DNA from: Tessaracoccus rhinocerotis
GTDB lineage: Bacteria; Actinomycetota; Actinomycetes; Propionibacteriales; Propionibacteriaceae
Reading direction: 5' to 3'
Length of the DNA: 64,000 nt
Assembly (NCBI RefSeq): GCF_007197885.1
Contig: NZ_VKKG01000005.1
Coordinates: forward strand, 124,001 to 188,000
Below are positions 53,153 through 62,212 of this stretch, piece after piece. Position 1 is the stretch's first letter. Every line of letters begins with the position of its first letter. The notes under the pieces were generated by a model, which had not been told where the DNA came from, ran no database searches, and saw nothing but the letters and a program-made list of their open reading frames with translations. The position numbers and the translations under genes were made by a program.

Positions 53153-54460
53153 ATGGAGATCACAGTCCTTCCCCTGGACAGGAAGCAGGTCGCGAACGAG
53201 GCACTCACCCAGGTGCAGCGCGCGCAGGAACGGATCCGCCTCGGGGAGGTGGAGCAGGCGGTGGCGCTGGTGGACCTGGCTCTGGCGTACCGGGTCGAGG
53301 TGGACACGATCATCGGGGAGCTGCAGGACGCCTACGTCCGCCCTGGCAACGACGGCACCCCGCTCGTCTCGGAGTTCCTCGCGCTCGAGTTGTCAGCTGC
53401 CACCGGCACCACGCAGCGCACGGCACTGAACCTCGTGGCCGAAGTGCTGGACCTGAAGTACCGACACCCCGCCCTGTGGGACGCATTCTGCGCGGGTCTC
53501 ATCCCTCGCTGGCAGGCCGTCAAGCTGACCGAACTGACCATTGCCCTCGACGTCGCAGCCGCCCACTGGGTGGACGAGCAGCTCGCCCCCAGGGTGGGGC
53601 GCGTCTCGTTCCCGCGGCTGCAACGCATTGGAAGAGGACTGGTGGCCAGGGCCGACCCTGAGCTGCGCAAGCGGCAGGAGGAGGACCTGCGCCAGGACCG
53701 CACCGTCAGGTTCGGCAAACCGGAGGCCGGCACGACGGACATGTACGCCTCCCTCGAGGCCCGCGACGCGAGGGCCCTCGACGACACCATCAACCAGATC
53801 GCCCGCAGCATGGGCAGGGCCGGCGACGCGCGGACCCGTGAGCAGCGTCGCGCCAGCGCCCTCGGTCTGCTCGCAGACCCTGCCGCCGCGCTCGACTGGT
53901 TGAACGGGTCCGCCGCCACCCCCGGCCAGACGACGATGGCGGCCTCTGGCGCACGCCGAGGGCGCGCCGTGGTGCACGTCCACCTCGCTGCAGGGACCAT
54001 CGCGGATCCCGACTCGGGAGTGGCGCGGATCGAAGGGTTCGGGCCGCTCACCACCGGTTCGTTGCCGGAGTTCCTCACCGGCTCCAACGTCACGGTGCGG
54101 CCTGTGGTCGACGACGCGTTCATCGCGCCGGTGGACTCCTACGAGATCCCCGAGCGGATCAGGGACGCGGTCCACCGGCGACACCCGGTCGAGAACTTCC
54201 CGTTCTCTTCTCGCGGTTCCCGCTCCCTGGACCTGGACCACCTGGATCGGTACAGGCACGGCGCTGATTGGGAACCGGGCCAGACCGGGACCCACAACCT
54301 CACTCCGCTGAGCAGACGGGTGCACCGGGCCAAGACGGCAGGGGCTTGGCACGTCATGGAGACCAGCACCGGGCACTACGCCTGGCGCTCACCGCTGGGC
54401 CGCGAGTACGTCATCGACCTTGACGGCACGACGACGCCACCGCATCTCAGCCGGGCATGA
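53153..54460 (+). CDS. DUF222/HNH endonuclease-like protein with degenerate zinc site
   Basis: A 435-residue protein of the actinobacterial DUF222 (13E12-like) family: a helical N-terminal DUF222 region (about 70-300) and a C-terminal HNH module. The module keeps DLDHLD, HNLTPL and RRVHRAKT, so the His-Asn-His core is present, but the Cys pairs that normally bind zinc (CxxPxC type) are replaced by a Ser/Arg-rich FPFSSRGSRS. Nuclease activity is therefore uncertain. These genes are multicopy and spread in actinobacteria; role unknown. It lies between aspS and hisS on the opposite strand, overlapping the hisS end by 14 bp. Confidence 0.82.
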   Translation: MEITVLPLDRKQVANEALTQVQRAQERIRLGEVEQAVALVDLALAYRVEVDTIIGELQDAYVRPGNDGTPLVSEFLALELSAATGTTQRTALNLVAEVLDLKYRHPALWDAFCAGLIPRWQAVKLTELTIALDVAAAHWVDEQLAPRVGRVSFPRLQRIGRGLVARADPELRKRQEEDLRQDRTVRFGKPEAGTTDMYASLEARDARALDDTINQIARSMGRAGDARTREQRRASALGLLADPAAALDWLNGSAATPGQTTMAASGARRGRAVVHVHLAAGTIADPDSGVARIEGFGPLTTGSLPEFLTGSNVTVRPVVDDAFIAPVDSYEIPERIRDAVHRRHPVENFPFSSRGSRSLDLDHLDRYRHGADWEPGQTGTHNLTPLSRRVHRAKTAGAWHVMETSTGHYAWRSPLGREYVIDLDGTTTPPHLSRA

Positions 54461-55769
54461 CGCCCGGTGCCCGGTCCTCGGCGGGCGGTTCCCACGTCGC
54501 CGGATCCGCAGTGACCTGTTCGCCGCTGCGGATGTCCTTCACCGAGTCCGAGCCGAACCACACGAACGGGATGCCCCTGCGTTCCGCGTAACGGATCTGC
54601 TTGCCGAACTTGTCGGCCTTGGGTGCCACCTCGACGGCGATCCCGCGCGCCCGGATGGCGGCAGCGACTGCGATGGCGTCCTCCCGGGTGTCCTCGTTGT
54701 CGACCGCCACCAGCACCGCTGAGGGCACCGAACGATTCGCCGCCAGGAGGCCCTTGCCGATCAGCGGAGCGAGGATGCGGGTGATGCCGAAGGAGTAGCC
54801 GACGCCGGGGAAGGTGGTCTTCCCGTCGGTGGCCAGCGAGTCGTAGCGGCCGCCGGAGGCCACGGAACCCAGCTTCTCAGAGCCCACGAGCAGGGTCTCG
54901 TAGACCGTGCCCGTGTAGTAGTCGAGGCCGCGGGCGATCTTCAGGTCCGCGACGACGCGGTCGGGTACCGAGCGCCTGGCCACCCGGACCAGCGCGGAGA
55001 GCTCCTCCAACCCGTTGGACAGCAGTTCGTCCTCGACACCGAGTCCCAAGACGTCGTCGACGAACGACTCGTCCGTGGCGCTGATCCCCGCAAGCGCGAC
55101 ACACTTGGCGGCCTGCTCGGCCGTCAGGCCCAGTTCATCGGTCAGGAGATCGCGGACGGCGGCCGGCCCGATCTTGTCGTACTTGTCGACGCGCTGCAGC
55201 ACGGGCGCGGTCTCCTCGATTCCCAGACCGCGGTAGAAACCCTCAAGGAGCTTGCGGTTGTTGACCCGCAGGCTGACCGGGGGCAGCCCCATGTCCCTGT
55301 GCAGCTTCTCGAACACGTCGAGGGCCACCAGCGGGATCTCGACGTCGTGGTGGGACGCCAGGTTGCCCTGGCCGACGATGTCGATGTCGGCCTGGGTGAA
55401 CTCGCGATAGCGGCCCTCCTGCGGGCGCTCACCGCGCCAGACCTTCTGGACCTGGTAGCGGCGGAACGGGAACGCCAGGTGGCCGGCGTTCTCCAGCACG
55501 TAGCGCGCGAACGGCACCGTCAGGTCGAAGTGCAGGCCCAGTTCGTCCGGCTCGCCATCGGCGGCGTGCAACCGCCGGACCACGTAGATCTCCTTGTCGA
55601 TCTCTCCCTTGCGCGCGAGCTGGTCCAGCGGTTCGACTGCTCGGGTCTCAATGGGTGCGAAACCGTGCAGCTCGAACGTCTCGGTGACGGTGCGCAGCAC
55701 CATCGTCTCGACGAAGCGACCGGCGGGAAGGAACTCTGGGAAGCCGGAAATCGGCTTGGGGCGTGCCAT
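54447..55769 (-). CDS. hisS: Histidine--tRNA ligase
   Basis: Class II synthetase, 440 residues. DLTVPFARYVLEN (motif 2 region), RYREFTQADIDIVG, the histidine-binding IARGLDYYTGTVYE and SVASGGRYDSLA motif 3 are present, followed by the anticodon-binding domain with VEVAPKADKFGKQI. The start ATG is divergent from the DUF349 gene across 130 bp. I saw no T-box in that gap. Confidence 0.96.
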   Translation of the reverse strand: MARPKPISGFPEFLPAGRFVETMVLRTVTETFELHGFAPIETRAVEPLDQLARKGEIDKEIYVVRRLHAADGEPDELGLHFDLTVPFARYVLENAGHLAFPFRRYQVQKVWRGERPQEGRYREFTQADIDIVGQGNLASHHDVEIPLVALDVFEKLHRDMGLPPVSLRVNNRKLLEGFYRGLGIEETAPVLQRVDKYDKIGPAAVRDLLTDELGLTAEQAAKCVALAGISATDESFVDDVLGLGVEDELLSNGLEELSALVRVARRSVPDRVVADLKIARGLDYYTGTVYETLLVGSEKLGSVASGGRYDSLATDGKTTFPGVGYSFGITRILAPLIGKGLLAANRSVPSAVLVAVDNEDTREDAIAVAAAIRARGIAVEVAPKADKFGKQIRYAERRGIPFVWFGSDSVKDIRSGEQVTADPATWEPPAEDRAPGVMPG

Positions 55770-55899
55770 GTGTGGGGTGACCTCGGAGGGAACTCGATTC
55801 GGTTATGGAACTGTTACCTCGAGGGCCACAGTCGCGTTCAGCCTACTCGGATCGGACAACGATGCGACGCCGTGACTCATTCCGGCTAGATTTGTGCGC

Positions 55900-57144
55900 A
55901 TGACTGAAACGCAAGCGCCCAAGGACTTCGGCCGCGTCGATGAGGACGGCACGGTCTACGTCACAGTGGGTGACACAGAAAGGAGCGTCGGGCAGGTCCC
56001 CGACGCCACCCCCGAAGAGGCGCTCGGGTTCTACACCCGTCGCTACGAGAACCTTGCCGCCGAGGTGAACCTCCTCGGCTCCCGCGTCGAATCCCAGGCG
56101 ATGTCGCCGGAGGATGCCCGCAAGGCCATCGACACCCTGAAGGCCAACGTCGCCGAGGCCAACGCCGTCGGTGACCTGCCGGCGCTGACCGCGCAGCTCG
56201 AGAAGCTCGAGGAGCTCCTCCCCGCACAGATCGAGGCACGCAAGGCGGCGCGGGCCGAGCAGAACGCCGCAACCGTCGCGGCCAAGCAGGCCATGGTGGA
56301 CGAGGCTGAGGCACTCTCCACGGGCAACGACTGGCGCGGAGGCGTGGACAGGTTTCGCAACCTCCTCGAGGAGTGGAAGGCCCTCCCCCGCATCGACCGC
56401 GCCACTGACAACGAGTTGTGGCGTCGGTTCTCCTCGGCTCGCACGCAGTACACGCGGCGCCGCAAGGCTCACTTCTCGGAGGTGAACTCCCACCGCGACG
56501 AGGCGAAGGCGATCAAGGAGGCGATCATCGCCGAGGCCGAGCCGCTCGCCGACTCGACCGACTGGGGCCCGACCGCCGGCGCGTTCCGTGACCTGATGGC
56601 ACGCTGGAAGGCCGCCGGCTCGGCGCGCCGCTCCGACGACGACGCCCTGTGGGCCCGCTTCCGCGCCATCCAGGACAAGTTCTTCGACGCTCGGACCAAC
56701 GCCCAGCAGGCCGTCGACGGCGAGGAGGCCGAGAACCTGGCCGCCAAGACAGCGCTCGTGGAACAGGTGGAGAAGGACCTCGAGGGCGTCACCGACGTCG
56801 AGAAGGCCAAGTCCGTCCACCGCGAGTTCCTCGAGAAGTACTCCGAGCTCGGCCACGTGCCGCGCAAGGCCATGCGCGACCTGGACAACCGGGTCCGCCG
56901 GATCGGCGACAAGGTCTCCGAGCTCGAGGCCGACGAGTGGCGCCGCACCGACCCCGAGGCCAGGCAGCGCGCGGAGGACACCGTCGCACTGTTCCAGTCG
57001 CAGGTGGACAAGCTGCAGGCCGACCTCGCCGATGCCGAGGCCAAGGGCGACACGCGCAAGGTCAAGGACACCGCGAAGTCGCTGGAGACCTACCAGTCCT
57101 GGCTGGACCAGGCCAAGGAGACACTGGCCGAGTTCAACGCCTAG
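55900..57144 (+). CDS. DUF349 domain coiled-coil protein
   Basis: A 414-residue, strongly charged, all-helical protein. Several DUF349 repeats are visible, each with a W-x(3,4)-F/L pattern such as DLMARWKAAGSARRSDDDALWARFR, plus long coiled coils at both ends (about 55-130 and 290-410). DUF349 proteins are common in actinobacteria; function is unknown. The ATG at 55900 is chosen over a GTG six bases upstream. Its stop codon and that of relA lie in one small palindrome. Confidence 0.85.
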   Translation: MTETQAPKDFGRVDEDGTVYVTVGDTERSVGQVPDATPEEALGFYTRRYENLAAEVNLLGSRVESQAMSPEDARKAIDTLKANVAEANAVGDLPALTAQLEKLEELLPAQIEARKAARAEQNAATVAAKQAMVDEAEALSTGNDWRGGVDRFRNLLEEWKALPRIDRATDNELWRRFSSARTQYTRRRKAHFSEVNSHRDEAKAIKEAIIAEAEPLADSTDWGPTAGAFRDLMARWKAAGSARRSDDDALWARFRAIQDKFFDARTNAQQAVDGEEAENLAAKTALVEQVEKDLEGVTDVEKAKSVHREFLEKYSELGHVPRKAMRDLDNRVRRIGDKVSELEADEWRRTDPEARQRAEDTVALFQSQVDKLQADLADAEAKGDTRKVKDTAKSLETYQSWLDQAKETLAEFNA

Positions 57145-57160
57145 GGGCCCGATCCCCTAG
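57141..57160. terminator. Small palindrome containing both convergent stop codons
   Basis: CTAGGGG and CCCCTAG form a perfect 7-bp stem around CCCGAT. The TAG of the DUF349 gene is in one arm and the relA TAG is in the other, so a single hairpin may end both transcripts. Confidence 0.4.
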
Positions 57161-59430
57161 ACGCGGAAGGCGTCGAAGACGCCCGGTACCTGGCGCACCT
57201 GCTTGATCACGTGGCCGAGGTGCGTCGGGTCGGGCGCCTCGAAGGTGATGCGGCCGATGAACTGCCGGTTCTTCGACGTGGTGATGTTGGCCGACAGGAT
57301 GTCGATGTGCTGCTCGGAGAAGGCGGCGCTGACGTCGGAGAGCATCCTGGCCCGGTCGAGGCCCTCCACCTGGATCGTCACCATGAAGGAACCGACGTTG
57401 TCGGCCCAGGAGACGTTGATGATGCGCTCGGGCTGCTGCTCCCTCAGTGACGGCACGTTGGTGCAGTCGGCGCGGTGCACCGACACGCCGTCGCCCCGCG
57501 TGATGAAGCCCACGATCTCGTCGCCCGGCATCGGGTAGCAGCACTTCGCGAGCTTGACCACCATCGACGCGTCACCCTCCACCAGGATCCTGGTGTCGCC
57601 GGAGGTGTCCGGCCGGTGCCGCTGCTTGACGACGACGTCCTCGGTGACCGTGTCGACGGTCTCGTCCTCCCCGCCGTGCAGGGCGACGAGGTGCTCCACG
57701 GCGGACTGCGCCGAGACCTGGCCCTCGCCGATCGCCTGGTAGAGGTTGGAGACGTCGGTCTGCCGCAACTCGTTCGCGACCGCGGTGAGGTTCTCGAGGG
57801 TGAGCAGGCGCTGCATCGGCAGCCCCGTGCGCCGCAGCTGCTTGGCGAGCATCTCCTTGCCGGCGTCCATGGCCTCGTCCCGGCGTTCGCGGGAGAAGTG
57901 CTGACGGATCTTCTGGCGGGCCCGGCTCGAGACGACGAACTCGAGCCAGTCGCGGCTGGGACCGGCGTTGGGGCTCTTCGAGGTGAGGATCTCCACCTTG
58001 TCGCCCTGCACCAGCGGCGTCGACAGCGCCACGAGCCGACCGTTCACCCTGGCACCGATGCAGTGGTAGCCCACCTCGGTGTGAACGGAGAAGGCGAAGT
58101 CGACCGGAGTCGCGTCCTTCGGCAGCGCCATCACCTCGCCCTTCGGGGTGAAGACGTAGATCTCGTCGGAGTTGATCTCGAACAGCACCGAGTCCAGGAA
58201 CTCGCCCGGGTCCTCGGTCTCCTTGCTCATCACGCCGAGCTGGTGCATGGCCCGCAGGCCGGCCTCCTCGGGCGTCACGCCGTCGCGGAGGTTCGCCTTG
58301 TACTTCCAGTGGGCCGCGACACCGTACTCGGCGCGGCGGTGCATCTCGTGCGTGCGGATCTGCAGCTCGACCGGCTCGTTGCGGGCACCCAGCACCGTCG
58401 TGTGCAGCGACTGGTACATGTTGAACTTCGGGTTGGCGATGTAGTCCTTGAACCGGCCCGGGATGGGCTTCCACGCGGAGTGCGCAACGCCGAGCACCGC
58501 GTAGCAGTCACGCACGTCCTCGACCAGGATCCGCAGGCCGATCAGGTCGAAGATGTCCTTGAAGTCGCGGCCGCGCACCATCATCTTCTGGTAGATCGAG
58601 TAGTAGTGCTTCGGACGTCCGTAGACGGTGGCCTTGATCTTGTTCTCGCCCATCAGCTGCTGGAACTGCGCGATCAGCTCCCGCAGGTACTTCTCCCTGC
58701 CGGGCGCCTGGGCGGTGACCAGCGCGGCGATCTCCGCGAACACCTTGGGCTCGATCGCGGCGAAGGAGAGGTCCTCCAGCTCCCACTTGATGGTGTTCAT
58801 GCCCAGTCGGTGGGCCAGCGGGGCGAAGATGTTCAGCGTCTCGGTGGCGATGCGGACCTGCTTGTCGGGCCGCAGGAAACCGAGGGTGCGCATGTTGTGC
58901 AGCCGGTCCGCGAGCTTGATGACCAGGACGCGCACCTCCTCGCTGGTGGCCATGATCATCTTGCGGATGGTCTCGGCCTTTGCGGTCTCCCCGTAGGTGA
59001 CCTTGTCCAGCTTGGTGACGCCGTCCACCATCCGCGCCACCTCGTCGGAGAAGTCCGCGCGCAACTGTTCGAGGGAGTAGTCGGTGTCCTCGACGGTGTC
59101 GTGCAGGAGCGCGGCGACGATGACCGGCTCGGTCATGCCGAGCTCGGCGAGGATGGTGGCCACTGCGAGGGGGTGGGTGATGTAGGGATCGCCGGACTTG
59201 CGCTTCTGGCCCTGGTGGTGGTGGTCGGCCACGCGGTAGGCCCGCTCGATTATCTCCAGGTCCGCCTTGGGGTGGCTGGTGCGCACGATCTTGAACAACG
59301 GGTCCAGCACGGCCGCACGGGACCGCACCGCCCCGAGGCGCGCAAGGCGGTGGCGCATGCGAAACCGGGGCTGTTCGGGCGACGAGAACCGCCGCAGAAC
59401 GTTGCCCTGCTCAACTTCTGGCTCAGCCAT
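57157..59430 (-). CDS. relA: Bifunctional (p)ppGpp synthetase/hydrolase RelA/SpoT (Rsh)
   Basis: Controls the stringent response by making and degrading (p)ppGpp, 757 residues. The hydrolase domain has the HD pair in LLHDTVEDT (His110-Asp111) and YITHPLAVA; the synthetase domain has HYYSIYQKM and MYQSLHTTVLG; TGS (VFTPKGEVMALPKDATPVDF) and C-terminal ACT domains follow. Both catalytic halves look intact. ATG follows GGAGG at 6-nt spacing. In most actinobacteria relA follows apt directly; here a potassium channel gene lies between. Confidence 0.96.
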   Translation of the reverse strand: MAEPEVEQGNVLRRFSSPEQPRFRMRHRLARLGAVRSRAAVLDPLFKIVRTSHPKADLEIIERAYRVADHHHQGQKRKSGDPYITHPLAVATILAELGMTEPVIVAALLHDTVEDTDYSLEQLRADFSDEVARMVDGVTKLDKVTYGETAKAETIRKMIMATSEEVRVLVIKLADRLHNMRTLGFLRPDKQVRIATETLNIFAPLAHRLGMNTIKWELEDLSFAAIEPKVFAEIAALVTAQAPGREKYLRELIAQFQQLMGENKIKATVYGRPKHYYSIYQKMMVRGRDFKDIFDLIGLRILVEDVRDCYAVLGVAHSAWKPIPGRFKDYIANPKFNMYQSLHTTVLGARNEPVELQIRTHEMHRRAEYGVAAHWKYKANLRDGVTPEEAGLRAMHQLGVMSKETEDPGEFLDSVLFEINSDEIYVFTPKGEVMALPKDATPVDFAFSVHTEVGYHCIGARVNGRLVALSTPLVQGDKVEILTSKSPNAGPSRDWLEFVVSSRARQKIRQHFSRERRDEAMDAGKEMLAKQLRRTGLPMQRLLTLENLTAVANELRQTDVSNLYQAIGEGQVSAQSAVEHLVALHGGEDETVDTVTEDVVVKQRHRPDTSGDTRILVEGDASMVVKLAKCCYPMPGDEIVGFITRGDGVSVHRADCTNVPSLREQQPERIINVSWADNVGSFMVTIQVEGLDRARMLSDVSAAFSEQHIDILSANITTSKNRQFIGRITFEAPDPTHLGHVIKQVRQVPGVFDAFRV

Positions 59431-59451
59431 GGTCCACCTCCATCGCCGAGA

Positions 59452-60522
59452 CTACTCCTCCCGCTCGCGTTTCCCGTCGATCCGACCGGCGCCCTTGCGG
59501 ACGACGATCAGCTCGTCACCGGCCTCGATCTTCGCGGCCGTCGGGTCGTAGAAGCGGCGCAGCGTGTCGTTGCGGACCACGCCGATCACGCGTTCGCCCA
59601 CGAACGAGGCCGGGTTCTTGCCCACCTCGTCCGGGGTCGCCTGGCGCTGGTTCACCTCGAGCCCGGTGCCGCTGGTCAGGAGGTCCTGGATGATCGCACC
59701 GAGGTCTGGACCGACGGCGGACAGGCCCATCAGGCGCCCGACGGTGTCAGCCGACGTCACGACCGACGTCGCGCCCGACTGGCGCACGAGGGGCACGTTC
59801 TCGTGCTCGCGCACCGATACCACGATCCCGGCCGACGGGTTCAGCTGTCGCACCGTCAGGGTTGTGAGGATGGCGGCGTCGTCCCTGTCCAGGCAGATGA
59901 TGATCTCCTTGGCCTTGGAGATCTCCGCGCGCCGCAGCAACTGGCGCCGGGTGCCGTCGCCCTGGAAGGCGGCGAGCCCGTCGAGGTTGGCGTCCTCGAC
60001 CGCCATGGAGCTGCCGTCGATCACGACGATCTTCTCAGGAGGCACCCCGTGGCGGCGCATGGTGTTGACGGCGCTACGGCCCTTGGTGCCGTAGCCGATC
60101 ACGACGACGTGGTTGCGCATTCTCTTCCTCCACTGCAGGTCACGGATGACGCGGCTGCCCTGGTTGGCGAGCACCTCGATGGTGGTGCCGACCAGCAGGA
60201 CCAGGAACCCGACGCGCATCGGCGTGATGATGATGGCGTTGAGGAGCCGGGCGTGTGGCTCCATCGGTGTGATGTCGCCGTAGCCGGTTGTGGTCATGGT
60301 GACGGTCGAGTAGTAGAGCGCGTCGATGAAGCCGACGCCGTCGGCGTTCACGTTGTCCACGTAGGCGCCCCGGTCCAGCCACACCAGCATGGTGCTGAAC
60401 AGCAGCAGGCCGAAGGCCAGCAGCGCGCGCCGCACGAGCTCCATGATGGGGCGGGAGGTCGGCCGCGGCATGCTGACCATGGCGTTGATGCCCTGTGAGT
60501 CGGCCCGCCTCAGTCTTGCCAT
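59452..60522 (-). CDS. Potassium channel with RCK (TrkA-N) domain
   Basis: A 356-residue two-helix potassium channel. Helices at about 32-50 and 93-118 flank the pore loop with selectivity filter TTTGYGD (77-83). The cytoplasmic TrkA-N domain has the nucleotide-binding GYGTKG (143-148) and a TrkA-C domain at the C-terminus. It resembles MthK-type or Kch-like channels gated by ligands. It lies between apt and relA with 5 and 21 bp gaps, so it is probably co-transcribed with them. Confidence 0.9.
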   Translation of the reverse strand: MARLRRADSQGINAMVSMPRPTSRPIMELVRRALLAFGLLLFSTMLVWLDRGAYVDNVNADGVGFIDALYYSTVTMTTTGYGDITPMEPHARLLNAIIITPMRVGFLVLLVGTTIEVLANQGSRVIRDLQWRKRMRNHVVVIGYGTKGRSAVNTMRRHGVPPEKIVVIDGSSMAVEDANLDGLAAFQGDGTRRQLLRRAEISKAKEIIICLDRDDAAILTTLTVRQLNPSAGIVVSVREHENVPLVRQSGATSVVTSADTVGRLMGLSAVGPDLGAIIQDLLTSGTGLEVNQRQATPDEVGKNPASFVGERVIGVVRNDTLRRFYDPTAAKIEAGDELIVVRKGAGRIDGKREREE

Positions 60523-60527
60523 GGGTA

Positions 60528-61079
60528 TCAGACTGTCAGGATTGCGCTTGAACTGTCGATGCCACGCTGGACCAGGTACTCCCGGCCCCCGAGGAACCCC
60601 AGCTCCATGACCACGGACACGTGCACGAGCTCGGCCCCGATCTGCTTCAGCAGCGCAGCGGTGGCCCCAACGGTACCGCCGGTGGCGAGCACGTCGTCGA
60701 CCACGAGCACCCGGGCGTCGGGCTTGATGGCGTCCGCGTGCAGGTTGAGCTCGGCGGACCCGTACTCCAGCTCGAACGACTGGCTCAGGACCGCGCCGGG
60801 CAACTTGCCCGGCTTGCGGACCGGGACGAAACCGGCACCGAGCGCCAGCGCCACGGGGGATGCGAAGATGAACCCGCGCGCCTCCATCCCCACCACCACG
60901 TCGATGTCCCTGGGAGCGGCATCGATGATCTCGGTGATCGCGGCCTGGAACCCGTTCGGCGAGGCCAGCAACGGGGTGATGTCCTTGAACGTGACCCCGG
61001 GCTTCGGGAAGTCCGGCACGTCACGGATGAGGCCCGCAATCAGTCGCTTGCGGGCCTCACTCTGCTCGAGATGAATCAA
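60528..61079 (-). CDS. apt: Adenine phosphoribosyltransferase
   Basis: Salvages adenine to AMP, 183 residues. DFPKPGVTFKDITPLL, EARGFIFASPVAL and the PRPP-binding VLVVDDVLATGGT are intact. It uses a TTG start at 61079, overlapping the secF stop as TTGA; the family N-terminus fits and no ATG is nearby. Its place after secF is conserved in actinobacteria. Confidence 0.95.
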   Translation of the reverse strand: MIHLEQSEARKRLIAGLIRDVPDFPKPGVTFKDITPLLASPNGFQAAITEIIDAAPRDIDVVVGMEARGFIFASPVALALGAGFVPVRKPGKLPGAVLSQSFELEYGSAELNLHADAIKPDARVLVVDDVLATGGTVGATAALLKQIGAELVHVSVVMELGFLGGREYLVQRGIDSSSAILTV

Positions 61080-62212
61080 TGCTTCTTCCGCTCCGCACGA
61101 GTGGTGTTGGACCTACGAGGTTTGCGCGGCCCCGTCGAGGCGGATGCCACTCCGGGTGACGACTCGCCGCCACCGCCCACGGCGGCTCGCGCCAGTTCGG
61201 CCTCCCGCTCCGCACGACGCTGCTCCTTTGCCTCGGACCGCTCGATGCGACGCTTGATCGTCTCGCGGTGCTCGACCTGCGCCGGCTCGCGCTCCTTGAG
61301 GAGCGCCAGCAACGGCGCTGCGATGAACAGCGACGAGTAGGCGCCGGCGATCATTCCGACGAACAGCGCCAGGCCGAGGTCCTGCAGCGGGCCGCTGGCC
61401 AGGGTCAGGCCACCGATCAGCAGGGCACCCACGGGCAGCACGCCGATGATGGTGGTGTTGATCGAGCGGACGACGACCTGGTTGATGGCGAGGTTCGCCC
61501 GCTCCGAGTAGGTGTCCCTGGAGTCCCTCAGGCCGGTGACGTTCTCCTTGATCTTGTCGAACACCACCACGGTGTCGTACAGGGAGTAACCGAGGATGGT
61601 CAGGATGCCGATCAGGGTGGCGGGCGTGACCGTGAAGCCGACCAGGGCGTAGACGCCCAGCGTGATGACCACGTCGTGGGCGAGTGCCAGGACGGCGGCC
61701 ACCGACATCTTCCAGTCCCGGAACCAGGCCCAGATGAGCAGCATGACCAGGACCACGAAGATCACCAGGGCGATACCGGCCTGCTGTGAGACCTGCTGGC
61801 CCCACGAGGCGCCGATGGCGTTGTACGTGACGTCCTCGGGCGTGGCCCCGGCAAGCTCGGCGATCGCCGCCCGGACCGACGTGGTCTCGTCGGGGTTCAG
61901 CGAACGGACCTGGATCCGGATCGCCGAGTCACCCAGGGCGAAGACCTGCGCCTCCAGGTCCGCCACCTCGAACTCGTCGACGGCGGCGCGGACCTCGTCA
62001 ACGGTGTTGGCGGTGACCTGCATCGGGGCCTGGAAGTCGGTGCCACCGACGAACTCGATCCCGAGGACGAGCCCGCGGATCAGCAGCGCCAGCAGCGCGA
62101 TCCCGAGCAGGACGCCCGAGAAGATGTACCAGATGCGCTGGTTCTTGATGAACTGGATGGATGTCTGACCGGTGTAGAGCCGGTGGGCGAGGCCCATCTT
62201 GGTGGCTGACAT
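61076..62212 (-). CDS. secF: Protein translocase subunit SecF
   Basis: Helps SecYEG export proteins using the proton gradient, 378 residues. Six membrane helices and the first periplasmic domain are present, with the conserved GIEFVGGTDF, LIGILTILGYSLYDTVVVFDKIKEN and RSINTTIIGVLPVGALL. The C-terminal 75 residues form a long, basic, probably disordered cytoplasmic tail. The ATG shares a base with the secD stop (TGATG); AAGGAGG is just upstream, within the secD end. Confidence 0.96.
   Translation of the reverse strand: MSATKMGLAHRLYTGQTSIQFIKNQRIWYIFSGVLLGIALLALLIRGLVLGIEFVGGTDFQAPMQVTANTVDEVRAAVDEFEVADLEAQVFALGDSAIRIQVRSLNPDETTSVRAAIAELAGATPEDVTYNAIGASWGQQVSQQAGIALVIFVVLVMLLIWAWFRDWKMSVAAVLALAHDVVITLGVYALVGFTVTPATLIGILTILGYSLYDTVVVFDKIKENVTGLRDSRDTYSERANLAINQVVVRSINTTIIGVLPVGALLIGGLTLASGPLQDLGLALFVGMIAGAYSSLFIAAPLLALLKEREPAQVEHRETIKRRIERSEAKEQRRAEREAELARAAVGGGGESSPGVASASTGPRKPRRSNTTRAERKKH

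Noticed and set aside
55770..55899. T-box before hisS
   Set aside because: No T-box motif or long leader is visible in this 130-bp gap.
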